Origin: an uncultured Muribaculaceae bacterium
Lineage (GTDB): Bacteria; Bacteroidota; Bacteroidia; Bacteroidales; Muribaculaceae
NCBI GenBank assembly: GCA_944320595.1
Contig: CALUIB010000014.1
Coordinates: 16,966-80,965 of the forward strand
Length of the DNA: 64,000 nucleotides
Direction of reading: 5' to 3'
Shown: positions 35,754-46,157 of the stretch, in pieces
How positions within the stretch are numbered: position 1 is the first letter of the stretch
How the letters are laid out: each line of letters opens with the position of its first letter
Translations under genes and position numbers: made by a program
The notes under the pieces: model-generated
Database searches by the model: none
What the model was told of the DNA's origin: nothing
What the model saw: the letters and a program-made list of their open reading frames with translations, nothing else

Positions 35754-36180
35754 AATATTCTACTTTTTTGTGGTATCAATTGCTTGCTTTGAATTTTGCA
35801 CCGTACCTTGAAAACACCGTTTTGCACAATATTCAAGCAAGCTGTAGATAATCTATATTCATGTAGTTTTAGAAATAAAGCCGTCGGTTTATGAGCTTGG
35901 TTAATAAGCACAACTCGATAAGCATAACTCATTCATCATTCAAACACACAGGAAGATTATTAGCGCACTATATCCTGGAATTCTTTAAATGCTGCAATGT
36001 ATTCACAGTTTGCACAACTTGCATGAGCGCATATAACAGTCCTTAATTTTATAGCAGGTGACTTGTGCCACTACCAGTTTTTAATCCTAACGGTCTTACA
36101 ATTTTAATATATTTCCTCGCAGCCTGCAAAATAATTGGCTGTTTTTATACATGGCACCATAATGGTTCTTGGCTTTTAGC
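35754..36180. other. Intergenic region with inverted and direct repeats upstream of the recombinase
   Basis: GCTTGCTTTGAAT (35782-35794) and TATTCAAGCAAGC (35830-35842) form an imperfect inverted repeat. Between or overlapping the arms, TTTTGCAC occurs twice. They may be recombinase or regulatory sites. The rest is AT-rich with no gene recognised. Confidence 0.4.
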
Positions 36181-36188
36181 TATATTTG
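36181..36188 (+). promoter_or_regulatory. -7 box TATATTTG for aroQ
   Basis: TATATTTG lies 6 bp before a first ATG (36195) and 15 bp before a second (36204), so the messenger has a very short or no leader. Confidence 0.5.
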
Positions 36189-36203
36189 CAAAAAATGAAC
36201 AAT

Positions 36204-36638
36204 ATGAAAAAAATTATCATCATTAACGGGCCAAACCTAAACCTGCTTGGGGTGAGGGAACCTGAAATATATGGCGGACAACGATTTGAAGACTACTTGG
36301 CCGAGCTGCACAGAATGTATGACGGAGCTGCACAGATAGAATATTTCCAAAGTAATGTGGAAGGGCTGATTATCGACGAGCTGCACCGCACGGGTTTCGA
36401 CCACGACGGAATAGTGCTGAACGCCGGCGCCTACACCCACACATCGCTGGCCATAGCCGATGCCATACGCTCAATCACCGCGCCTGTGATAGAAGTACAT
36501 ATCTCAAATGTACACCGCCGCGAACCAGTGCGCCACCACAGCATGATTTCCGCAGCCTGCGCAGGAGTAATAGCCGGTTTCGGAATGGACAGCTACCGGC
36601 TCGCCGTTGAGGCATTGCTGGCAATGAAAAGCGCATAA
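36204..36638 (+). CDS. aroQ: 3-dehydroquinate dehydratase, type II
   Basis: The product has 144 residues from MKKIIIINGPNLNLLG (36204); an ATG at 36195 adds three residues. The catalytic Tyr is in REPEIYGG, and EYFQSNVEG, LNAGAYTHTS and HISNVHRREPVRHHS are the active-site blocks. It removes water from 3-dehydroquinate in the shikimate pathway. The enzyme is a cytosolic dodecamer in other bacteria. Confidence 0.95.
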   Translation: MKKIIIINGPNLNLLGVREPEIYGGQRFEDYLAELHRMYDGAAQIEYFQSNVEGLIIDELHRTGFDHDGIVLNAGAYTHTSLAIADAIRSITAPVIEVHISNVHRREPVRHHSMISAACAGVIAGFGMDSYRLAVEALLAMKSA

Positions 36639-36696
36639 TATTTGCATCTTTGGCAAAACATTACTATGTTTGTGGAAAACAACAATACACATCGCT

Positions 36697-37305
36697 ATGA
36701 CATTTGCAGAGGAATGTAACAGTATATTCGACGCAGCCACGGTGGAATACCACCGCCACGACAACATCGATGCCTGTGCCGAAAACCCTTACAGCGAGGG
36801 TAGCATAGAGCACGAATTGTTCACAAAGAACTGGATTGACGCAGTGCAATGGCACATGGAAGACATAATACGCGACCCGGCAATCGACCCGGTAGAGGCA
36901 TTGGCACTGAAACGACGCATCGACCGATCGAACCAAGACCGCACCGACCTTGTGGAACGCATCGACAGCTACTTCCGCAGCAAGTATGCATCGGTAGTAC
37001 CGCTGCCCGATGCCACAATCAACACCGAAAGCCCGGCATGGGCCATCGACCGCCTGTCGATACTCGCACTGAAAATCTACCACATGAGCGAGGAAGCCGG
37101 ACGCAGCGATGCCACCAAGGAACACCGCGACAAGTGCGCCGCCAAACTTGCGGTGCTCACCGAACAACGCAAAGACTTGACCACAGCCATCGACCAGCTG
37201 CTCGACGACATTGCCGCCGGACGGCGATACATGAAAGTGTATTGCCAAATGAAGATGTACAACGACCCGGCTACCAATCCAGTGCTGTATGCAAAAAAGC
37301 AGTGA
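36697..37305 (+). CDS. DUF4254 family protein
   Basis: The product has 202 residues from the ATG at 36697. It shows the family pattern ENPYSEGSIEHELFTKNWID, QWHMEDIIRDP and LKRRIDRSNQDRTDLVE. It is probably an all-helical cytosolic protein with no known reaction. Its 3' end overlaps the start of the GT9 gene by 17 bp, so the two are coupled and probably serve one envelope-glycan step. Confidence 0.85.
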   Translation: MTFAEECNSIFDAATVEYHRHDNIDACAENPYSEGSIEHELFTKNWIDAVQWHMEDIIRDPAIDPVEALALKRRIDRSNQDRTDLVERIDSYFRSKYASVVPLPDATINTESPAWAIDRLSILALKIYHMSEEAGRSDATKEHRDKCAAKLAVLTEQRKDLTTAIDQLLDDIAAGRRYMKVYCQMKMYNDPATNPVLYAKKQ

Positions 37306-38374
37306 AGGCAGCAAATACCGCAACGTGCTGGTGGCACGGTTCTCGGCCCTTGGCGACGTGGCAATGACCATACCGGTGGTGTATTCGGTGTGCGTGGGCA
37401 ACCCGGGCACACGTTTCATCATGATTACGCAAAAGGTGGCCTCGACACTGTTCATCAACACTCCGCCCAACCTGGTGGTGATAGGCATAGACACCAAGAC
37501 CGACTACCACGGAGTGCGAGGAATGTTCAGGCTGAAACGTGAACTTGTAAAGAAATACGACATCGACCTGTTCATCGACCTGCACGACGTGCTGCGCACA
37601 TGGGCACTCGCCGCCGCATTCCTGCTTGGAGGCATACGTGTGCGGCGATTCAAGAAGGGTAGGCACGGTAAATATGAACTCACGCGCAAGCATAACAAGC
37701 ACATGCTCCCGCTTATTTCTTCGAGGGCGCGTTACCGCGAAGTGTTCTACCGCACTGGGTTTGCCACGGGCGACCTGTTCATGTCGATATTCGGCAACAA
37801 AAAGGCAGACCCCGAGCTATACTCGTCGGTTTCATCACCCAAGCAGCCAGGCGACCTGTGGATAGCCATCGCACCATTTGCCAAGCACCAAGGCAAAATC
37901 TACCCCTTGCAATCGATGCAGAAAGTGGTGGAAACGGTGGCCAAGTGGCCGCATACAACGGTGTTCCTGATGGGAGCAGGGCGCGACGAGAGCGATGTGT
38001 TTGAAAAATGGTCTGCCACGCACGACAACGTGAAAAACCTTGCGCTGCGCCGAAACGGATTTCCTTGCGAACTTGCATTGCTAAGCAACTGCGACGTGAT
38101 GGTGTCGATGGACTCGGCCAATATGCACCTTGCCTCGCTCGTGAGGCTGCCGGTGGTGTCGGTGTGGGGTGCCACGCACCCTTATTGCGGCTTTATGGGG
38201 TGGCATCAAGAGGAACGCAATGCAGTGCAACTCAACCTGCCATGCCGTCCATGTTCGGTATTCGGCAACAAGCCATGCCTGCGCGGCGACTACTTTTGCC
38301 TCACCGGCATACAACCGCAAATGATAATCGACCACATTCGCCAGGCACTTGCCGAGGCCGGCATCACTGTGTGA
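37289..38374 (+). CDS. Glycosyltransferase family 9 (heptosyltransferase-like)
   Basis: The product has 361 residues. The N-terminal block VLVARFSALGDVAMTIPVV and the C-terminal block VSMDSANMHLASLVRLPVVSVWGATHP are the ADP-heptose:LPS heptosyltransferase signatures. It would add a sugar to the LPS core on the inner face of the membrane; the donor is not proven. The 3' end overlaps the convergent AraC-type regulator gene by 11 bp. Confidence 0.88.
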   Translation: MQKSSEGSKYRNVLVARFSALGDVAMTIPVVYSVCVGNPGTRFIMITQKVASTLFINTPPNLVVIGIDTKTDYHGVRGMFRLKRELVKKYDIDLFIDLHDVLRTWALAAAFLLGGIRVRRFKKGRHGKYELTRKHNKHMLPLISSRARYREVFYRTGFATGDLFMSIFGNKKADPELYSSVSSPKQPGDLWIAIAPFAKHQGKIYPLQSMQKVVETVAKWPHTTVFLMGAGRDESDVFEKWSATHDNVKNLALRRNGFPCELALLSNCDVMVSMDSANMHLASLVRLPVVSVWGATHPYCGFMGWHQEERNAVQLNLPCRPCSVFGNKPCLRGDYFCLTGIQPQMIIDHIRQALAEAGITV

Positions 38375-39488
38375 CGACGTATTGCTTGCGGTAATCGGTA
38401 AGGGTCATTCCTTTCATTTTCTTGAATATTTTGCTCATCGACGACAGGTCGGTAAATCCGGTCATCTCGGCAATCTCGGTGAACGAATAATCTTGGTGCA
38501 GGTATTTGCACACTTCTTCCATGCGCAGCGTGTTAATCCATGTGTTGAAGTTCATATTGTAATGCCTGTTGATAAATGATGACAGCACACGCTTTCCCAC
38601 CTTTACCGACTCGGCCACTTCCTGCACCGATATTCCTTGCTTGAGGAATTGCTTTTCCTCGCTTTCGGCCCACTCCTTTATTTTTTTCAATATCGAATCA
38701 TTCTCCTCGTCGTCGGCACACTCCTCGTTGCTTGCAGGCGAGGCAATTTCCATTTCACTGCCCACCTTTTCAACAATCTTTTGCTCATTTATCAACAATA
38801 GCACGAAAGCTATGTATAAAACCACATTCATGCCGTGGAAAACCGAGATAAACGCCACGCTGCCCGTAAAGTTGCTTGCAAGACTCAAAATCCCTACGAC
38901 AAAATAAAACAAGCCAACATACATAATCTTACGCAACTTCATGTTTTCGCTGTCGGCATAAAAATTATCTATGCTGCGCAAGTAATTGAGATAAGACTTG
39001 TATATCACCACAAACGATGTCACAAAAGCCGCCATCAATGTCAAAAATATAAGCACCCTTATGTTGACCATCACATTAAGCGTGGCCAAGCCTTCAAGGT
39101 TTCTCACGCTTACATCTTCGCATATAAAATACAGCACGCCATATAACAAAGTGAGCGACAATGGCAGCAAATATGCCTTGAATATGACTTTCTTCTTCAG
39201 TTCAAGCACATTCATCACCGACAGCAATATAAAATAAGCCAGCATGGTTTTAAGCCCGAAACTTGTCATGGGGTAGATGTGCAGCAACTCTATATTGCCA
39301 GTAGTAAAAGGACTTGCCAACAGAATATGCGCCACCCCTTGCAATATGCTCATACCAAGCAATATAAACAAGTATATCTTTGCCCTGCCGTGGTTCTTAT
39401 CAACAGTATCGGTAAATAATAACATAATTATCAACACCACACAGGCCGATATGGCCGAAACGTATGCATAAGAAAAAAATTCATACAT
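38364..39488 (-). CDS. Membrane-bound AraC-type transcription regulator
   Basis: The product has 374 residues from the ATG at 39486-39488. About seven hydrophobic segments fill residues 5-225. A charged linker follows, then an AraC-type double helix-turn-helix at the C-terminus (SVQEVAESVKVGKRVLSSFI, YSFTEIAEMTGFTDLSSMSK, FKKMKGMTLTDYRKQY). It probably senses a membrane or envelope signal and binds DNA directly. Its target is unknown. It ends antisense to the GT9 gene. Confidence 0.85.
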   Translation of the reverse strand: MYEFFSYAYVSAISACVVLIIMLLFTDTVDKNHGRAKIYLFILLGMSILQGVAHILLASPFTTGNIELLHIYPMTSFGLKTMLAYFILLSVMNVLELKKKVIFKAYLLPLSLTLLYGVLYFICEDVSVRNLEGLATLNVMVNIRVLIFLTLMAAFVTSFVVIYKSYLNYLRSIDNFYADSENMKLRKIMYVGLFYFVVGILSLASNFTGSVAFISVFHGMNVVLYIAFVLLLINEQKIVEKVGSEMEIASPASNEECADDEENDSILKKIKEWAESEEKQFLKQGISVQEVAESVKVGKRVLSSFINRHYNMNFNTWINTLRMEEVCKYLHQDYSFTEIAEMTGFTDLSSMSKIFKKMKGMTLTDYRKQYVVTQ

Positions 39489-39540
39489 GACTTTACAGAT
39501 AAATAAGGACAACTAAACAAAAGTAAGAAAAAATTTATTC

Positions 39541-39890
39541 TTGACGAAATTATCTTTATAATCTATTGATTATTATATGTTTATAAATATCAACATAGTG
39601 TTGACAATAGTTTTAAACATAGTGTTGATTATTTTAAGCCATGATTTATCATATAACTGTGACTTAATTAATTATGGTATAAATAACACGTTGATAATAT
39701 TGTTGATAACGGAATTTGAATGGGAACGTGGTCATACTTATGACCTCCACCCATTATTAACACTTACCAACTGCTGTTGAAAACATCAATTTTCAACATA
39801 CTGTGAATATGTGTTGATTATTATTTTATACCTGTTGTAATATGCTTTTATTCAAAATTTTATATAATTGGATATATGTTAAAAAACTGT
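39541..39890. other. Very AT-rich spacer with repeated TGTTGA words; candidate origin region, left part
   Basis: No gene is seen. Boxes close to the reverse DnaA consensus TGTGGATAA occur in one orientation: TGTTGACAA 39599, TGTTGATTA 39623, CGTTGATAA 39689, TGTTGATAA 39701, TGTTGAAAA 39775, TGTTGATTA 39812. G/C asymmetry of the plus strand changes sign nearby. Confidence 0.45.
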
Positions 39891-40421
39891 TTATAATGCC
39901 ATTTTATTAAAGAAATCCCATATCACTATTCCGGCAGTTATTGACACGTTTAATGAATGTTTCGTGCCATACTGTGGAATTTCTATGCAATAGTCACTCA
40001 TGTCCACAGCCTGCTGGCAAACGCCCTTCACTTCATTGCCAAGTATAACAGCATAGCGTTTGCCATGTTCCACAATGAAATCATTGAGCATCACACTGCC
40101 ATTGACCTGCTCGATGGAACAAATGACATATCCGTCGGCTTTCAGTTGCTCAATGGCATCGGTAACATGACCGTGGTAGCTCCATTGCACCGAATCCTCG
40201 GCACCAAGCGCAGTCTTATGGATGTCGGGGTGCGGAGGAGTAGCAGTTATTCCGCATAGCATAATATGCTCAACCACAAATGCATCACTGGTGCGGAATA
40301 TCGACCCTATGTTATTCAGGCTGCGCACGTCGTCGAGCACCACCACAAGGGGAATCTTGCGGGCCTGCTTAAATTCTTCGCACGATATGCGGTGCAACTC
40401 CATCATCGTTTTCTTTTTCAT
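39891..40421 (-). CDS. SpoU/TrmH-family RNA 2'-O-methyltransferase
   Basis: The product has 176 residues from the ATG at 40419-40421. The SPOUT motifs are LDDVRSLNNIGSIFRTSDAF (motif 1), YAVILGNEVKGVCQ (motif 2) and IPQYGTKHSLNVSITAGIVI (motif 3). It methylates a ribose in tRNA or rRNA; the exact base is unknown. It is short, with no extra RNA-binding domain. It lies between two AT-rich spacers. Confidence 0.9.
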   Translation of the reverse strand: MKKKTMMELHRISCEEFKQARKIPLVVVLDDVRSLNNIGSIFRTSDAFVVEHIMLCGITATPPHPDIHKTALGAEDSVQWSYHGHVTDAIEQLKADGYVICSIEQVNGSVMLNDFIVEHGKRYAVILGNEVKGVCQQAVDMSDYCIEIPQYGTKHSLNVSITAGIVIWDFFNKMAL

Positions 40422-40852
40422 AACAAGCAATTTTTTGGGATTATGAAAACCTGACAAAAACTTGTGGAAAACCATTGAAAACCTAATAAGCAAAAATTGA
40501 CAAGTTTATTTTCAATTCCCGCAGATTTGTATAAGCCGCCTTGCAGCCCATAGTTCCAAAATAGTTATTGTTTTGTTTTATCGCAGTTTTCGCCAAGCAT
40601 TTTGGCAGGTTATTAATACAATTTCTTCACAAAATTATTAACTTTGCACGATACTAACAAAGTGTTTACAAAATGCTTAATCAATTGAAAAGTAGGCTGC
40701 AAGGCTGTGCATAACATATCAATTATGGCCACACCTATATTAATAACTTGTTATGCAAGCATTATCACCAAAATTTACTTTCACTATTGACACGCTATAA
40801 GCATAATCATAAAAGAAGATTTTTAAAAAATAAAAAAGAAAAATATATAGTT
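40422..40852. other. AT-rich spacer upstream of nadA; candidate origin region, right part
   Basis: No gene is seen. TGTGGAAAA (40463) and TGTGCATAA (about 40705) each differ from the DnaA-type box TGTGGATAA at one position. A -7 box TAACTTTG lies at 40639-40646 and could drive nadA with a leader of about 200 nt. Confidence 0.4.
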
Positions 40853-41821
40853 ATGAATGTTGACAACGGTTATGTCGATGCTCCTATCGAGGAGGGTATA
40901 GACTTGAAGAAGGAAATTGTGCGTTTGAAACAGGAGAAGAACGCCATTATCCTTGCCCACTATTACCAAAGACCCGAAATACAGGATATAGCCGACTTTA
41001 TTGGCGACAGCCTTGCGCTTGCTCAGATTGCCGCCGAAAGTCAGGCCGACATCATTGTTATGTGTGGCGTGCAATTCATGGGCGAGACCGCCAAGGTGCT
41101 TTGCCCGGGAAAGAAGGTGATTGTACCCGACATGAGTGCCGGTTGCAGCCTTGCCGACAGTTGCCCTGCCGATGAATTCGAGAAGTTCGTAGCCGGGCAT
41201 CCCGGATATACCGTTGTGAGCTATGTCAACACTACGGCCGCCGTGAAAGCTGTAACCGACATAGTGGTCACGAGCGGCAATGCACGCAAGATTATCGACA
41301 GCCTGCCTGCCGATGAAAAAATAATATTCGGCCCCGACCGTAACCTGGGTAACTATATCAATATGCAGACGGGGCGCAACATGCTGCTTTGGGACGGTGC
41401 CTGCCATGTGCATGAACAATTTTCGTTGGAGAAAATAAGTGAATTGCGTAAGCAGTATCCAGGCGCGAAGGTGCTTGTGCACCCCGAGTGCCGCCGTCAA
41501 GTGCAGATGGTGGCCGACAAGGTGGGTTCGACCAAGGTGTTGCTCGACTATGCCGTGGCCAGCGACTGCGACACATTTATTGTGGCCACCGAAAGCGGAA
41601 TACTGCATGAGATGGTAAAGAAGTGTCCCACCAAAAAGTTCATTCCGGTTCCGCCCGAAGATGGCACTTGCAGCTGCAATGAATGCGCTTATATGAAACT
41701 GGTGACGCTCGAAAAGCTGTATAACTCGCTTAAATATGAGTTGCCTTTGGTGGAAGTTGACCCCGAGGTGGCTGCCAAGGCCGTTAAGCCCATAAAGAGG
41801 ATGCTCGAATTGTCGAAATAA
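40853..41821 (+). CDS. nadA: Quinolinate synthase A
   Basis: The product has 322 residues from the ATG at 40853. Motifs are AIILAHYYQRPEIQDIADF, the first cluster Cys in IVMCGVQFMGETAK, VHPECRR, and the last Cys in GTCSCNECAYMKL. It condenses iminoaspartate with DHAP to quinolinate using a [4Fe-4S] cluster, the first committed stage of NAD synthesis. It is 21 bp upstream of leuS. Confidence 0.95.
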   Translation: MNVDNGYVDAPIEEGIDLKKEIVRLKQEKNAIILAHYYQRPEIQDIADFIGDSLALAQIAAESQADIIVMCGVQFMGETAKVLCPGKKVIVPDMSAGCSLADSCPADEFEKFVAGHPGYTVVSYVNTTAAVKAVTDIVVTSGNARKIIDSLPADEKIIFGPDRNLGNYINMQTGRNMLLWDGACHVHEQFSLEKISELRKQYPGAKVLVHPECRRQVQMVADKVGSTKVLLDYAVASDCDTFIVATESGILHEMVKKCPTKKFIPVPPEDGTCSCNECAYMKLVTLEKLYNSLKYELPLVEVDPEVAAKAVKPIKRMLELSK

Positions 41822-41842
41822 AATAAAAAAACACATATTATA

Positions 41843-44614
41843 ATGGAATATAATTTCAAGGAAATAGAACAACGCTGGCAGAAGTATTGGAAAGAACACA
41901 ATACTTATAAAACCGAAGTCGATAACACGCGACCTAAGTTTTATGTGCTCGATATGTTCCCATACCCTTCGGGGGCGGGGTTGCACGTTGGGCATCCGCT
42001 GGGCTACATAGCTTCGGACATTTATTCGCGTTACAAACGCTTGAACGGCTTTAATGTGCTGCACCCCATGGGGTATGACGCATACGGCCTGCCTGCCGAG
42101 CAATATGCCATACAGACGGGGCAGCATCCCGAGGTGACAACCGAGAAAAATATCAACCGTTACCGCGAACAGCTCGACAAGATAGGTTTCTGCTACGATT
42201 GGAACCGCGAGATACGCACTTGCGACCCTGCATATTACAAGTGGACGCAATGGGCGTTCATCAAAATGTTCAATAGCTATTACGATAACGACTTGCAAAA
42301 GGCTTGCCCTATCGACAGCCTTGTTGAAAAGTTTTCAACAACTGGCACCTGCGGCGTTAATGCCGCTTGCGGCGAGGAATTGTCGTTCACTGCCGATGAA
42401 TGGAATGCCAAGAGCGAGCTCGACAGGGAAACGGTGTTGATGAATTACCGAATAGCTTACCTTGGCAACACCATGGTTAACTGGTGTCCAAAGCTCGGAA
42501 CTGTGCTTGCCAACGACGAGGTAAGCGAAGGTGTTTCGATACGTGGCGGTTATCCTGTGGAGCAAAAAATGATGCGCCAGTGGTGCTTGCGCGTGTCGGC
42601 CTACGCACAACGGTTGCTCGACGGGCTCGACACCATCGACTGGACTGAATCGCTCAAAGAGACGCAACGCAACTGGATAGGCCGTTCGGAAGGTGCCGAA
42701 ATGAAATTCAAGGTTGCCGGCAGCGACGTGGAACTTGAAATATTCACCACCCGTGCCGATACTATATTTGGCGTGACTTTCATGGTTCTTGCTCCCGAAA
42801 GCGAATATGTAAATATGCTCGTTACCGATGGGCAGCGTGCCGCAGTCGATAAATATATAGATGAGGTAAAGCATAAAACCGAGCGTGAACGTCTCATCGA
42901 CAAGCAGGTTTCGGGCGTGTTCAGTGGCAGCTATGCCATCAACCCGGTCACTGGCAAGGAGATACCTGTGTATATAAGCGACTATGTGCTTGCCGGTTAC
43001 GGTACGGGTGCTATAATGGCGGTTCCTGCGCACGACAGCCGTGACTACGCCTTTGCCCGCCACTTCGACTTGCCCATAATTCCGCTTATAGAGGGTGCCG
43101 ATGTGAGCGAGGAAAGTTTCGATGCAAAGGAAGGAAGGATGATAAATTCGTCGAACGAAAACTTGCAGCTCGACGGACTTGAAGTAAAAGAGGCCATTGC
43201 AAAGACAAAGAAATACATTGAGGAGGCAGGCATAGGCAAGGTGAAGGTGAATTACCGCCTGCGCGATGCCATATTCAGCCGCCAACGCTACTGGGGCGAA
43301 CCGTTCCCGGTATATTACGATGAAAATAATATGCCGCACGTACTCGACGAAAGCGAATTGCCGCTGTTGTTGCCAGAGGTTGACAAGTTCCTTCCAACCG
43401 AGACAGGCGAACCGCCGCTGGGGCGTGCCAAAAACTGGGTGGCACGTAATGGCCGTCCGCTTGAATTGTGCACTATGCCAGGCTTTGCCGGTTCGTCGGC
43501 TTATTACTTGCGATATATGGACCCGCACAACAGCGATGCTCTTGTATCGAAGGAGGCCGATGAATATTGGCGTAACGTAGATTTGTATGTAGGCGGCACC
43601 GAGCATGCCACTGGCCACTTGATTTATAGCCGTTTTTGGAACAAGTTCCTTTATGACCTTGGTTATGTGTGCGAACCCGAGCCGTTCAAGAAACTAATCA
43701 ACCAGGGCATGATACAGGGGCGTTCCAACTTCGTGTATCGCATAAAAGACACCAACACTTTTGTTTCGTTCAACTTGCGCAAGGAATATGAAGTTACACC
43801 CATCCACGTTGATGTAAACATAGTGAACAACGATATACTTGACTTGGATAAATTCAAAGCTTGGAGACCAGAGTTTGCCGATGCCGAGTTCATACTTGAA
43901 AACGGCAAATACGTGTGCGGTTACGCCATTGAAAAAATGTCGAAGTCGATGTTCAACGTGGTCAACCCCGACGATGTGGTGGAGCGTTACGGTGCCGATA
44001 CGCTGCGCCTGTATGAAATGTTCCTTGGCCCTATCGAGCAAAGCAAGCCTTGGGATACTAATGGTATCGATGGTGTACACCGTTTCTTGAAACGCCTATG
44101 GTCGCTTTTCTTCAAGGGCGACCAGTTGCAGCTCACCGACGAAGAGCCGTCGGCCGAGGCCATGAAATCGTTGCACAAGCTCATCAAGAAGGTGACGTTC
44201 GACATTGAGCATTTCTCATATAACACATCGGTGAGTGCATTCATGATATGCGTCAACGAGCTTAACGCCATGAAGTGCACTTCGCGGCAAATTTATCACG
44301 ACCTTGTGGTGGTACTTGCCCCGTTTGCCCCGCATATATGCGAGGAATTGTGGCATGCCATGGGTGAAGAAGGCACAGTGTGCGATGCGCGTTGGCCGCA
44401 GTATGACGAGAAATACTTGGTGGAGAACACCGTCAAGTATGCCGTTTCATTCAACGGGAAGACGCGTTTCAGCATAGAAGTTGCAGCCGACACGTCGAAG
44501 GAAGATGTGGAAAAAGCAGCCCTATCGGCTCCAGGTGCTGAAAAATGGATTGCTGGCAAGACACCGCGGAAAATAATAGTAGTTCCCGGCAAGATTGTCA
44601 ACATAGTAATCTAA
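41843..44614 (+). CDS. leuS: Leucyl-tRNA synthetase
   Basis: The product has 923 residues. The class I motifs are HVGHP in [16 protein letters not shown] (about residues 40-50) and KMSKS in [11 protein letters not shown] (about 700). The editing domain lies between them ([18 protein letters not shown]). The anticodon-binding region is at the C-terminus. It charges tRNA-Leu. A terminator follows at 44650-44688. Confidence 0.96.
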   Translation: MEYNFKEIEQRWQKYWKEHNTYKTEVDNTRPKFYVLDMFPYPSGAGLHVGHPLGYIASDIYSRYKRLNGFNVLHPMGYDAYGLPAEQYAIQTGQHPEVTTEKNINRYREQLDKIGFCYDWNREIRTCDPAYYKWTQWAFIKMFNSYYDNDLQKACPIDSLVEKFSTTGTCGVNAACGEELSFTADEWNAKSELDRETVLMNYRIAYLGNTMVNWCPKLGTVLANDEVSEGVSIRGGYPVEQKMMRQWCLRVSAYAQRLLDGLDTIDWTESLKETQRNWIGRSEGAEMKFKVAGSDVELEIFTTRADTIFGVTFMVLAPESEYVNMLVTDGQRAAVDKYIDEVKHKTERERLIDKQVSGVFSGSYAINPVTGKEIPVYISDYVLAGYGTGAIMAVPAHDSRDYAFARHFDLPIIPLIEGADVSEESFDAKEGRMINSSNENLQLDGLEVKEAIAKTKKYIEEAGIGKVKVNYRLRDAIFSRQRYWGEPFPVYYDENNMPHVLDESELPLLLPEVDKFLPTETGEPPLGRAKNWVARNGRPLELCTMPGFAGSSAYYLRYMDPHNSDALVSKEADEYWRNVDLYVGGTEHATGHLIYSRFWNKFLYDLGYVCEPEPFKKLINQGMIQGRSNFVYRIKDTNTFVSFNLRKEYEVTPIHVDVNIVNNDILDLDKFKAWRPEFADAEFILENGKYVCGYAIEKMSKSMFNVVNPDDVVERYGADTLRLYEMFLGPIEQSKPWDTNGIDGVHRFLKRLWSLFFKGDQLQLTDEEPSAEAMKSLHKLIKKVTFDIEHFSYNTSVSAFMICVNELNAMKCTSRQIYHDLVVVLAPFAPHICEELWHAMGEEGTVCDARWPQYDEKYLVENTVKYAVSFNGKTRFSIEVAADTSKEDVEKAALSAPGAEKWIAGKTPRKIIVVPGKIVNIVI

Positions 44615-44649
44615 GGCTTGTGAGATTTTAGGTAATGATATTAAGTTAA

Positions 44650-44688
44650 AGAGGTGCGTCCACACACACAGTGGCGCACCTCTTTTTT
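44650..44688 (+). terminator. Terminator after leuS
   Basis: AGAGGTGCG (44650-44658) pairs with CGCACCTCT (44675-44683), followed by TTTTTT. Confidence 0.8.
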
Positions 44689-44730
44689 CTACTCATACAT
44701 ACTTTCATTTAAACCAGTGATAAAGCTGTT

Positions 44731-45612
44731 TTAGAAAGGTAAATCTCGTTCATAATATATGTGGGGATCTTTAATAAGATCTACTTCGGTTTCTTCAAAC
44801 AAAGTTGATTGTACTTGAAGTTTCTTTAAATACATATCACGCTTGGAAATATTGTTTATTTCTTCGCGGCGGGCTTTGCTTAGATTTAAGAATTCCTCAT
44901 TTTGATCTATGCCAAGGAAACGGCGTTCTAAAAGACTTGCAGCAATACCTGTTGTACTACTACCTGTAAATGGGTCTAAAATCCATGCATTAGGCAGGGT
45001 TGAAGCCTGGATTATGCGTGAAAGTACGCATAATGGTTTTTGAGTAGGGTGCTTGCCGCAAGATTTTTCCCATTTTGCAATTGCAGGTAATCGCCATACA
45101 TCACGCATCTGAGTGCCACCATTAATTTTTTTCATAAGTTCATAATTGAAAAAGTGGGGTACTTTTGGTTCTTTACGTGCCCAAAGAATATACTCGGCAG
45201 AATGTGTGAAATATTTGCAAGAAAGATTTGGCGGTGGATTTGTTTTTTCCCATGTAATACAGTTCAATATCTTGAACCCCAATTCAGTCAAACATCGAGC
45301 CACAGAGAAAATATTATGATAAGAGCCACTTATCCAAATTGTTCCGTTACTTTTTAACTTATTTCGACAAGCGGTAATCCAAGATTTGTCAAACAGATAA
45401 TCTTCCTCGTATCCATTCGACTTGTCCCAATCGCCCTTATTGACAGATACCATTTTGCCGCTTTGAATGCTTATTCCGCCGTTTGAAAGATGATAAGGTG
45501 GATCTGCAAAAATCATATCAAACTTGAAATCAAACGAATTCAGCAGTTCAATACAATCTCCCTTCAAAAGTGTAAATCTTCTATCTTCCGATCTGTAGTA
45601 TGGAATTAACAT
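44731..45612 (-). CDS. DpnA-type DNA adenine methyltransferase
   Basis: The product has 293 residues; the ATG at 45610-45612 shares one base with the stop of the preceding gene (TGATG), so they are coupled. The order of motifs is LKGDCIELLNSF, the catalytic IFADPPYHLSNGG, and then the SAM motif DPFTGSSTTGIAASLLERRF, the beta-class order of DpnA. In the DpnII system the second methylase also methylates single-stranded GATC. The whole operon is AT-rich compared with leuS and was probably acquired. Confidence 0.85.
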   Translation of the reverse strand: MLIPYYRSEDRRFTLLKGDCIELLNSFDFKFDMIFADPPYHLSNGGISIQSGKMVSVNKGDWDKSNGYEEDYLFDKSWITACRNKLKSNGTIWISGSYHNIFSVARCLTELGFKILNCITWEKTNPPPNLSCKYFTHSAEYILWARKEPKVPHFFNYELMKKINGGTQMRDVWRLPAIAKWEKSCGKHPTQKPLCVLSRIIQASTLPNAWILDPFTGSSTTGIAASLLERRFLGIDQNEEFLNLSKARREEINNISKRDMYLKKLQVQSTLFEETEVDLIKDPHIYYERDLPF

Positions 45613-46148
45613 CAATGAAATGTTGCTGTTGATACAATCTCAAAAATATTTCTATGCTCTTTTAATTTTTCCAAGAGGTTTTTGAACATATAAGCATCGT
45701 GCCTATTAGTTTTTTCTTGAACCATTAGTAGTTTTGCAATCAATATCAAGAATTTGACACTATATTCACCCTTGCCAGCTAACTTATTGTATTTTTTAGC
45801 TTCATCATTAACATCGGTTAATAACTTCTCGGGTGATAACAACTGTTCTTGGGCTTTTTTTGATTCCAATGGAGTTATATGTGTCCATTGTTCGAGCAAA
45901 CTATTCAATAGCAAATCGGTTTCGTGTGGCTCGCTATAATGTTTAATCAGCATATCAACTGCCCAATGAATGTGCTTTGGAGTACGGATTCTACTCCATT
46001 TTCCATCTTCTTTCTGCCTGTACTTTAGCAGAATATCAAATTCGGACAATTTTCCTGCGTATATTCCTAAAATATAACTGCCATTGACTGGAATCTCACA
46101 TAGAAGCTCATGTCCTTTGCATGTCATTGAAATATTTTGATTATCCAT
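45612..46148 (-). CDS. Unrecognised protein within the DpnII-type operon
   Basis: The product has 178 residues with no signal peptide or membrane segment. The N-terminal third is beta-rich (MTCKGHELLCEIP, NGSYILGIYAGKLSEFDILL), and the rest is mostly helical and charged (HIHWAVDMLIKHY, VKFLILIAKLLMVQEKTNRH). It lies between the DpnII nuclease and the DpnA methylase genes, coupled to the latter by a one-base overlap. Its fixed position suggests a role in restriction, control or DNA handling, but I know of no such subunit. Confidence 0.7.
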   Translation of the reverse strand: MDNQNISMTCKGHELLCEIPVNGSYILGIYAGKLSEFDILLKYRQKEDGKWSRIRTPKHIHWAVDMLIKHYSEPHETDLLLNSLLEQWTHITPLESKKAQEQLLSPEKLLTDVNDEAKKYNKLAGKGEYSVKFLILIAKLLMVQEKTNRHDAYMFKNLLEKLKEHRNIFEIVSTATFH

Positions 46149-46157
46149 AGTATTTAT

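Noticed and set aside
40823..42298. Long minus-strand reading frame opposite nadA and leuS
   Set aside because: It is antisense to two clear housekeeping genes and has no recognisable motif.
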